Shown: piece by piece, positions 57,418 through 64,000 of the stretch | Layout: every line of letters begins with the position of its first letter | How positions within the stretch are numbered: the stretch's first letter is position 1 | Origin: Armatimonadota bacterium | Lineage (GTDB): Bacteria > Armatimonadota > UBA5829 > DSUL01 | Assembly (NCBI GenBank): GCA_020846715.1 | Contig: JADLDK010000041.1 | Location: 1 to 64,000 of the forward strand | Reading direction: 5' to 3' | DNA length: 64,000 nucleotides | Made by a program: the position numbers and the translations under genes | The notes under the pieces: model-generated | The model's input: the letters and a program-made list of their open reading frames with translations, nothing else | What the model was told of the DNA's origin: nothing | The model's database searches: none

Positions 57418-57690
57418 ATGGCTCAGAACAGACCTTGCGAGCATCTCGCTGCAGTGAAGCAAATCCTGCATCCCCGGGAACTCGTGTGTGAAGAGTGTGT
57501 CAAAATTGGCAGCAGTTGGGTGCATTTGCGCACCTGCCAGACGTGCGGTGCGACCCTGTGCTGCGACTCGTCCCCCAATCGCCACGCGAGCGCTCACGCG
57601 CACGCAAGCGGCCATCCGGTCATTGCCTCAGCCGAGCCGGGAGAGCGCTGGCTTTACTGCTTTCCGGATGAGCAGACAGTCCCGTACTGA
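57418..57690 (+). CDS. UBP-type zinc-finger protein
   Basis: 90 residues. The ligands CEH, VCEEC, CQTC, CC, and the His-rich HASAHAHASGH fit the zf-UBP pattern, which binds ubiquitin in eukaryotes but occurs in a few bacteria as small stand-alone proteins of unknown role. The start at ATG 57418 has only a weak AGG upstream. It stands alone before the SDR cluster. Confidence 0.8.
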   Translation: MAQNRPCEHLAAVKQILHPRELVCEECVKIGSSWVHLRTCQTCGATLCCDSSPNRHASAHAHASGHPVIASAEPGERWLYCFPDEQTVPY

Positions 57691-57827
57691 CAGACGAAAG
57701 CCTTCCTCCAGCGCTCTTGCCGCTGTGCCCGTGTTCTGGCTGTGGGCCGAAATGACGCTCCGGGCAGGAGTCCGCAAGCCCCGTTACTAAGAGTCTTGTA
57801 GTCTTGGAAGACTGAAAGGCTCAACTC

Positions 57828-58649
57828 TTGGATCTGTTCACTCTTAAAGGAAAGAACGCGGTGATTCTTGGTGGCGCTGGCGTTCTGGGGGCTGCGATGG
57901 CCCGCGGACTGGCTGAGGCGGGCGCTTCAGTCGCTATTGCCGGACGCACGCACCAGAAAACCCTCACACTGGCTGAAAAGCTCACCAAAGCAGGATTGCA
58001 GGCGCGCGGTTATCAGGCGGACACTACGGACGAAGGGCGTCTTCGTGCAGTGCTGGATGAGATACTCAGTGATTTTGGACGAGTTGACGTTCTGGTTAAT
58101 GCGGTCGGTGGCAATCAGCCGGGTGCGACAATCGGACCTGAAGCGAGCTTTTTTGACGCATCAGCGGAAGCCTTGCGCCAGGTTGTTGACCTGAATGTCT
58201 TCGGCGGCGCTGTGCTGCCCTGTATGATTTTCGGCAAGGTCATGGCAGGTAACCTCGATGGCGGGTCAATCATCAACATCTCTTCCATGGCCTCGTACCG
58301 GCCCCTCACGCGCGTCGTCGGCTACGCCGCTTCCAAAGCGGCAGTGAACAACTTTACCCAATGGCTGGCAGTGGAGATGGCGACAAAAGGACATCCGGAG
58401 TTGCGTGTGAACGCAATTGCGCCAGGCTTCTTCCTGACCGAACAAAACCGGTTTCTTCTGACGGATGAGAAGACGGGCGAATTGACTGCGCGGGGCAGAA
58501 CTATCCAGCAGCACACTCCGATGGGACGCTTCGGCGAGCCTGAGGAGTTAATTGGCGCAGCGGTCTGGCTGGCTTCTGAAGCTGCGCGCTTTGTAACTGG
58601 CATCGTCGTTCCGGTTGACGGCGGGTTCTCGGCGTTCAGCGGCGTCTGA
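57828..58649 (+). CDS. SDR oxidoreductase, mannonate oxidoreductase-like
   Basis: 273 residues. Glycine-rich GGAGVLGAAMARGLAEAG binds NAD(P); NVFGGAVLP and YAASK (catalytic Tyr/Lys) complete the SDR site. Resembles bacterial D-mannonate/fructuronate oxidoreductases. TTG start. Begins an operon with HAD and LarA-like genes, consistent with sugar-acid metabolism. Confidence 0.85.
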   Translation: MDLFTLKGKNAVILGGAGVLGAAMARGLAEAGASVAIAGRTHQKTLTLAEKLTKAGLQARGYQADTTDEGRLRAVLDEILSDFGRVDVLVNAVGGNQPGATIGPEASFFDASAEALRQVVDLNVFGGAVLPCMIFGKVMAGNLDGGSIINISSMASYRPLTRVVGYAASKAAVNNFTQWLAVEMATKGHPELRVNAIAPGFFLTEQNRFLLTDEKTGELTARGRTIQQHTPMGRFGEPEELIGAAVWLASEAARFVTGIVVPVDGGFSAFSGV

Positions 58650-58687
58650 CGCCGGACGACAAGCTCTGGAGTACACAATAACGGACA

Positions 58688-59614
58688 ATGTCTGACACTA
58701 CACTTCCTCTCAGAAATCTCAAGAAAGAACACGAGTATCTGGTGGCCATTGACTCTGACGGCTGCGCGTTTGACACAATGGAGATCAAGCACAAAGAGTG
58801 CTTTATTCCGAACTTCATCAACTACTGGGAGATGCAGGCTGTCTCCAAATTTGCCCGGCAGGCGTGGGAGTTTGTGAATCTGTACTCCAGGTGGCGCGGA
58901 GTGAACCGCTTTCCCGCACTCGTAAAGACTCTGGACTTTTTGTGCGAGCGCGAAGTCGTTCTGGAGCGCGGCGTACGGCGCCCGGAGACAGCGCCACTGG
59001 AAAAATGGATTGAGACGGAGACGAAGCTCGGCAATCCTGCTCTGGAAAATGCTGTAGCACAGACCCGTGACCACGTTTTGATGAAGACGCTGGACTGGTC
59101 AAAAGCCGTCAATGAGTCCGTCGAGGAGATCGTGCGCGGTGTACCACCGTTTCCCTACACACGCAAGAGCCTGGAGAAGATTGCGGAGAAGGCGGACATC
59201 ATTGTCTGCTCGGCTACTCCAGGAGAGGCGCTCATCCGTGAATGGGAAGAGCATCAGATACACGAGTATCCCAAAGTCATCGCGGGGCAGGAGATGGGTA
59301 ACAAGAAGGAGATTCTTGAGCTGGCAATCCAGGGGCGATACGATCCGGACAATGTGATTATGATCGGTGACGCACCCGGGGACATGAAGGCGGGGCGCGC
59401 AAATGGCGTCCTCTTTTTCCCGGTGAACCCGAGCGCGGAAAATGAGAGCTGGAGGCGCTTCTACGAAGAAGCCTTTGAGCGCTTTCTGGACGGGGAGTAC
59501 GCCGGAGACTACGAAGCCAGTCTGGTGGCTGAGTTTGAGCGTTATCTGCCTGAGACGCCACCCTGGGAAACAGCGTCAGAGCCGGCGTGCGCTACTGGTG
59601 GCAACCGCGAATGA
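58688..59614 (+). CDS. HAD-superfamily hydrolase
   Basis: 308 residues. HAD motifs in order: AIDSDGCAFDTME (Asp nucleophile), CSATPG (motif II), NKKE (Lys, motif III) and IGDAPGD (motif IV). Probably a phosphatase for a sugar phosphate. Same operon as the SDR gene, 38 bases downstream. Confidence 0.88.
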   Translation: MSDTTLPLRNLKKEHEYLVAIDSDGCAFDTMEIKHKECFIPNFINYWEMQAVSKFARQAWEFVNLYSRWRGVNRFPALVKTLDFLCEREVVLERGVRRPETAPLEKWIETETKLGNPALENAVAQTRDHVLMKTLDWSKAVNESVEEIVRGVPPFPYTRKSLEKIAEKADIIVCSATPGEALIREWEEHQIHEYPKVIAGQEMGNKKEILELAIQGRYDPDNVIMIGDAPGDMKAGRANGVLFFPVNPSAENESWRRFYEEAFERFLDGEYAGDYEASLVAEFERYLPETPPWETASEPACATGGNRE

Positions 59615-59647
59615 GCGGGGAGTTCAGGACAAAGTGGGCGTAAGGGC

Positions 59648-60904
59648 GTGTCCGACGTCATAGGACGAGGGAGCACTGAGAGTGTTCTGACAACTCGGGA
59701 CGTGGAACGCGTAATTGCGGATTCACTTGACGTAAACGTGCTCCGGGGCAAACGCGTGTTGATGATCATCCCGGACCACACCCGCACAGCGCCCGTTGAC
59801 GTAATGTTCAAGGCCATCTATTCGCGCCTTGCTGAGTGTGTCGCCGCTCTGGATGTGATTGTAGCGCTGGGGACGCACCACGCTTTGAGTATGGAGCAGA
59901 TATACCGGCGCGCCGGAATCACAGCCGACGAACACAGGCAGCTCTACACGAAGACGCAGTTTTTCAATCACGAGTGGGATAATCCCAAAGAGTTGACGAG
60001 TGTGGGCGCTCTTTCGGCTGAAGAGACGGCTGAGCTGACGGAGGGGCGGCTTTCGCGGTCCGTCGAAGTGCGCATTAACAGGAAGGCACTGCAGTACGAC
60101 CATCTGCTGATAGTAGGGCCGGTTTTTCCGCACGAGGTCGTCGGCTTGTCCGGCGGCAACAAATACCTCTTTCCGGGCATTGCTGGAGAAGAGATTCTCA
60201 ACTTCTTCCACTGGCTCGGAGCCCTGATTACAAATCCGGCGGTGATCGGACACAAGTACACGCGCATCAGGGCCGTCGTTGACCGCGCAGCATCGCTGGT
60301 GAGAACGCCTAAAAGTTGCTTTGCGATGGTTGTCCAGGGGCACGGTCTGGCGGGACTTTACTACGGAACTCCTGAAGAAGCATGGTCAGCGGCGGCTGAT
60401 CTCTCCGATAAGGTTCACATCTGCTACAAAGCTCACCCTTTCCATACCGTGCTCTCACAAGCCCCTGAGATGTACGACGACATCTGGGTTGGCGGCAAAT
60501 GTATGTACAAGCTGGAGCCTGTGGTAGCTGAGGGTGGCACACTGATTATCTACGCCCCTCACATCACCGAGATATCACATACGCATGGAGATTTGATCCG
60601 GCAGGTTGGCTACCACACCCGCGACTATTTTGTAAAGCAGTGGGACCGCTTCAAGGACTATCCGTGGGGGGTTATCGCACACTCAACACATGTCAAAGGC
60701 ATCGGCAGTTACGAAAATGGAGTTGAGAAACCGCGCGTGAATGTGGTGCTGGCGACAGGGATTCCGGAGGCAGTCTGCCGTCAGGTCAATCTGGGCTATT
60801 TGGACCCCGCGTCTATTGCGACAGACGATTACCAGGGGCGCGAAGACGAAGGAATCCTCTATGTCCCAAGAGCCGGAGAGACTCTGTACCGCCTGCGTCA
60901 GTAA
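59648..60904 (+). CDS. LarA-family nickel-dependent lactate racemase-like protein
   Basis: 418 residues. LIVGPVFPHEVVGLSGGNKYLFPGI and HHALSMEQIYRRAG match the LarA/DUF2088 family, whose members use a nickel-pincer cofactor to racemise or epimerise 2-hydroxy acids. GTG start. The nickel cofactor genes larB, larC and larE are not in the window, so they must be elsewhere or absent. Operon with SDR and HAD suggests a sugar-acid substrate. Confidence 0.85.
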   Translation: MSDVIGRGSTESVLTTRDVERVIADSLDVNVLRGKRVLMIIPDHTRTAPVDVMFKAIYSRLAECVAALDVIVALGTHHALSMEQIYRRAGITADEHRQLYTKTQFFNHEWDNPKELTSVGALSAEETAELTEGRLSRSVEVRINRKALQYDHLLIVGPVFPHEVVGLSGGNKYLFPGIAGEEILNFFHWLGALITNPAVIGHKYTRIRAVVDRAASLVRTPKSCFAMVVQGHGLAGLYYGTPEEAWSAAADLSDKVHICYKAHPFHTVLSQAPEMYDDIWVGGKCMYKLEPVVAEGGTLIIYAPHITEISHTHGDLIRQVGYHTRDYFVKQWDRFKDYPWGVIAHSTHVKGIGSYENGVEKPRVNVVLATGIPEAVCRQVNLGYLDPASIATDDYQGREDEGILYVPRAGETLYRLRQ

Positions 60905-61061
60905 GGCTCTGAAGAGTGTGTGACGCGGTTACTTCGGCTCGCAGGCGCCCGGCAAGTCCAGCTTGGCGGGGACATTACCGGCAGCAATCATCAGGACGTT
61001 TGTGCGACCTGGTGAGAAAGACCGAAGCATTTTACAGCACGAGATGAGTGGAGGAGTTGGC

Positions 61062-62831
61062 ATGCTACGTTGGTTTTTCGCAGTCTGGCTGTTGCTGGCA
61101 TCGTTCGTTCGCATGTCACCCGTATATGGCGAATCCTATGACCGGAAAGGGCTATACGGCGTGGGCCATCCAGCAGGCGGCTATCTTCTTGGAAACCCTG
61201 CAGACTATGAAGACACGGTCTGGCGGCGCATCGCCGAAGCGGGTGCAACGAGCGTGCGAGTTGCGGCAAGCTGGCGGGAGATCGAGGCGCAGAAAGGGAA
61301 GTATGACTGGTCTGATCTGGAAAAGACGCTCAAGTACTTCAGGAAATATCCGCAACTGCGCCCCTACATTCTGGTTGTGAATACTCCCGGGTGGGCGCGA
61401 GCTGATGGCAAACCTTCTCACCTGCCCCCGACTCCTGCCGCACTGCCAGAGTGGAAAGCGTTCAACAGGGAGCTGGCGCGCAAGTATCGCGGATTTATCT
61501 CTCACTTCGAAGTCTGGAACGAACAGAACGGCTTTGGCTGGGAGGTGCCGCCTTACAACCAGGTGGACAAATATCTCCCCGTTCTTGAAGCTGCTTACGA
61601 CGGGCTGAAAGAGGGCAATCCTGAGTGCATGGTGAGCCTCGGCGGGCTGGATGACGCAGCAGGGAACTCGCCTATCTTTACAAAAGGCTGCTACGACCTT
61701 CGGCTGAAAGACTACGGCAACAGGGTGATGTGGGACGCATTCGGTGATCATCCGTACGGAGATGTCCCCTCCACGATGAGCAAACTGCGTCTGATCAAAG
61801 GCATTGCCGCAGGGTATGGCGACGGTCCGATTGAGATGTGGCTGACGGAGTACGGGTTCAACACGCGGGATATGTCACTGAAGGAACAGGCGAAGCAGCT
61901 TACAGAGTACATGACTCTGTTGATCACCGACCCTGAGTTCCGCTATGTGACAGAGACAAACTACCTTTGTGTGGCGGATTTTGAAGCCGGTAATCGCAGC
62001 TTCGGGCTGTGCGACGTGAACCTGCGGCCTCGCCCGGCCTTTTATGCCTATCAGCGGCTGCCACGGCCGGGGCAGATCGTCATTTCTGATATCAAGGCTG
62101 AGCCGCTGTCGGCAAATCGTGTGGCGATTATCTGGCAGACGGACGGCGCAGCTACCGGCACAGTAGAATTAGACGGTAAACCGGCTGCACGAACTTCCAA
62201 AGACACCCGACACCGAGCCGTCATTGAGGGGCTGCAGCCGGGATCACGGCACGCCTTTCGAATTCGCTGCAATGCGCCGGGATATCCCGAAGCAGCAACT
62301 CTGGAGTATCCGATTCGCGCCCTTGCTGCGAGCGGACTGCTGAACGGCGGGTTTGAAGAAGGATTTGATGTTGGGATAGCTGGCGGATGGCGCTGTATCG
62401 GAGAGAACCACTGCTGGGACAGCGCGCGGCTCGAAGAAAAACTGAGGCGCGCTCACTCTGGCAAATCCGCTCAGGCTATTGTCGCCCATGGACAGTGGAA
62501 CGTCAGGCTGGATGATGCAGTGGCCGCGCAGGCGGCAGTCCAACCGGGCAGTGAGATCTCTTTTAGCGTCTGGACACGCGCCGACAGTGAAGCGAAAGAC
62601 ACCTCCGTTATCCGGCGAGTGGGAATAGACCCGACAGGCGGGCAGGATCCGGAGTCTGGGAATGTCGTCTGGAGCGAGCCCAGCTCCGAGATGGGTATCT
62701 GGCAGCGGCAGACTGTGACTGTTCAGACGAAAGGAAGCATTGCCACTGTTTTTGCCGCTGCAAACTCAGAGCAGTCCGGAAAGGCGCGCAACGTATTCTA
62801 CGTGGACGACGCCACTCTGAGATCCAGGTAA
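61062..62831 (+). CDS. Secreted GH39/GH5-like glycosidase with FN3 and CBM-like domains
   Basis: 589 residues. Signal peptide (WFFAVWLLLASFVRMSPVYGES). The catalytic barrel has SHFEVWNEQNGF (acid/base Glu) and MWLTEYGFN (nucleophile Glu), as in clan GH-A, near GH39/GH5. A fibronectin-type III-like segment (VAIIWQTDGAATGT, then RHAFRIRCNAPGYPE) and a C-terminal CBM-like domain (GLLNGGFEEGFDVG, end VFYVDDATL) follow. GAGGAG upstream of the ATG supports the start; an earlier in-frame ATG was rejected. Confidence 0.82.
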   Translation: MLRWFFAVWLLLASFVRMSPVYGESYDRKGLYGVGHPAGGYLLGNPADYEDTVWRRIAEAGATSVRVAASWREIEAQKGKYDWSDLEKTLKYFRKYPQLRPYILVVNTPGWARADGKPSHLPPTPAALPEWKAFNRELARKYRGFISHFEVWNEQNGFGWEVPPYNQVDKYLPVLEAAYDGLKEGNPECMVSLGGLDDAAGNSPIFTKGCYDLRLKDYGNRVMWDAFGDHPYGDVPSTMSKLRLIKGIAAGYGDGPIEMWLTEYGFNTRDMSLKEQAKQLTEYMTLLITDPEFRYVTETNYLCVADFEAGNRSFGLCDVNLRPRPAFYAYQRLPRPGQIVISDIKAEPLSANRVAIIWQTDGAATGTVELDGKPAARTSKDTRHRAVIEGLQPGSRHAFRIRCNAPGYPEAATLEYPIRALAASGLLNGGFEEGFDVGIAGGWRCIGENHCWDSARLEEKLRRAHSGKSAQAIVAHGQWNVRLDDAVAAQAAVQPGSEISFSVWTRADSEAKDTSVIRRVGIDPTGGQDPESGNVVWSEPSSEMGIWQRQTVTVQTKGSIATVFAAANSEQSGKARNVFYVDDATLRSR

Positions 62832-62887
62832 GCTGCGCTGTTTTTCGACTTTGACGCGTTGTAGGGCCGGCGTGAAGGACGATATGG

Positions 62888-62910
62888 GGTGAGTGAACTT
62901 AGCACTCACC
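62888..62910. terminator. Hairpin between convergent genes
   Basis: GGTGAGTG-AACTTAG-CACTCACC, an 8-base-pair stem spanning the stop codon of the TrkA-like gene. No T-tract on either strand, so termination is unproven. Confidence 0.3.
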
Positions 62911-64000
62911 TGGCGCTGAGAGCATCTTGCGAGCCGATTCAATCTGCGCCGGAGTGCCCATGACAATCAACTCATCGCCTTCCCGTAGCTCCATGGATGG
63001 GCTGGGATTGGCGTGGAGGTCTTCGCCCGGGCGCTTGACAGCCAACAAAGTCACCTCACACGCCTCCCACAGGTTCAGATCGCGCAGCGTCTTCCCCGCG
63101 CACGTTGAAGGTCCCGCGACGGTAATCTTGGCCATCTCCGTCTCGAGCCCATCGCTGTGCACAACCAGGTCCAGAAAATCCATTACTTCAGGGCGGATAA
63201 CCGCCGCCGCAAGCCGCCGTCCACCCAGAATGTACGGAGAGGTGACCATATCCGCCCCGGCGTGCCGCAGCTTGTCTTCGTTCTCTTTCAGAATAGAGCG
63301 CGCTTCTATGAACAGATTCCTGTTGAGTCCGCGCGCAGTCAGGACGATGAAGACATTCTCTTCGTCGGAGGCTGCCACTGCGATTAGCCCCTTTGCCCGC
63401 TCTATCCCGGCCCGGCGCAAAGTCTCGTCATCTGTCGCCGGACCCTCAATGCGCAGGACATTGCCGTCCCGCAACTTTGGAAGCTGTTCAGGATTGTCCT
63501 CAACTACAACGCACTCGACTCCGTTTGCGGTCAGGTCTTTGACAATCTGCTGTCCCATTCGTCCGTAGCCGCAGATGACATAGTGGTCACGCAGCGCCTC
63601 AATCTGTCTGTCCATAGTTCGCCTCGCTATAGCCTCTTCTTTGTCCATGATAAGGTCGGCCGCCTGAACCGCGGCATCGGCATACGGGTCAAGAAGCAGG
63701 TCTGTGTCTTCATTAACCACTGCCTCCTCACCATTTAGATCGGGCGTTGCGACAGCCGCAAGCCCCGTGAACCCCGTGCTGCGAATACCCTTGAGAAGAT
63801 TAGCGTTCTGATCCGCGTCTCGCAGTGAGCTGACCACCCACCGGACGTGGTCCAGATGCAGCGCTCGCGCGAACTCCTGATCTGTCGCATCACCGTACAC
63901 CGCATCCCCCCCCCGCTGGCGCCAGGCCACGACCGCCTGCGGGTCGAAGTCCACACCCAGTACCCGCTTACCTCGCGCTTCCAGCTCTGCAGCGATACCG
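62899..64000 (-). CDS. TrkA/RCK potassium-channel-type regulatory protein (5' end cut by window)
   Basis: Visible part of about 367 residues. An incomplete Rossmann domain (VLGVDFDPQAV) runs into the window edge; a second full RCK_N domain starts near HYVICGYGRMGQQIVKDL, and an RCK_C-like domain ends the protein. RCK domains gate potassium channels or Trk/Kef transporters with bound nucleotide. No membrane segments are visible, but they could lie beyond the edge, so a KefC-like or channel protein cannot be excluded. Confidence 0.78.
   Translation of the reverse strand, partial: GIAAELEARGKRVLGVDFDPQAVVAWRQRGGDAVYGDATDQEFARALHLDHVRWVVSSLRDADQNANLLKGIRSTGFTGLAAVATPDLNGEEAVVNEDTDLLLDPYADAAVQAADLIMDKEEAIARRTMDRQIEALRDHYVICGYGRMGQQIVKDLTANGVECVVVEDNPEQLPKLRDGNVLRIEGPATDDETLRRAGIERAKGLIAVAASDEENVFIVLTARGLNRNLFIEARSILKENEDKLRHAGADMVTSPYILGGRRLAAAVIRPEVMDFLDLVVHSDGLETEMAKITVAGPSTCAGKTLRDLNLWEACEVTLLAVKRPGEDLHANPSPSMELREGDELIVMGTPAQIESARKMLSAPGEC

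Noticed and set aside
1-64000. CRISPR arrays, tRNA, rRNA, insertion sequences or prophage
   Set aside because: None of the needed repeats, cloverleaf motifs or transposase-like proteins was found.

Overview
The window is a chromosomal segment from a bacterium with GC-rich codon use, with genes packed on both strands. It carries a type IV pilus operon, secreted glycan-active enzymes, a PEP-CTERM surface protein, an SpoIVB-type (S55) protease fused to a propeller, and an efp–accB–accC–nusB–folD block arranged as in Bacillus. Many genes start with TTG or GTG. This mix best fits an Armatimonadota-like member of the Terrabacteria. That is an inference from gene content; no rRNA is present to confirm it.

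Layout: (1) 1–6620, glutamate synthase gltB-gltD behind a good promoter and a long hairpin-rich leader. (2) 6762–9509, a UroD-family protein and a class III aminotransferase. (3) 9513–22220, a minus-strand type IV pilus operon: pilM-N-O-P-Q-B-C, a major pilin, three minor-pilin-like genes, then a GAF/HD-GYP c-di-GMP phosphodiesterase. (4) 22288–27019, DUF5658, a secreted CBM-like protein, a PfkB kinase and a GH38 alpha-mannosidase with a DnaJ-like cysteine insert. (5) 27139–32014, folD, nusB, accC, accB, a cysteine-rich membrane protein and efp. (6) 32413–37846, the 1463-residue S55 protease/propeller protein, a TPR protein and an Rrf2 regulator. (7) 37906–43050, divergent secreted glycosidase-like genes and two Gfo/Idh/MocA oxidoreductases. 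(8) 43230–46009, an ABC exporter with PH-like and zinc-ribbon N-terminus, coupled to DUF1854. (9) 46056–49061, a large secreted beta-helix protein with a cysteine ladder. (10) 49361–53919, a DHDPS-like/epimerase pair, an unknown protein, a CBS protein and a frameshifted PEP-CTERM gene with a clear terminator. (11) 54319–60904, M55 peptidase, rpiB, gnd, a UBP zinc finger, and an SDR–HAD–LarA-like sugar-acid cluster. (12) 61062–64000, a GH39/GH5-like secreted glycosidase and a TrkA/RCK protein cut by the window edge.

Taken together the segment suggests a heterotroph living on plant or microbial polysaccharides. Secreted glycosidases and sugar oxidoreductases feed sugars and sugar acids inward. 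The pentose phosphate genes gnd and rpiB and the GOGAT genes supply central metabolism. Pili and large repeat proteins act at the cell surface. No tRNA, rRNA, CRISPR array, insertion sequence or prophage was seen.
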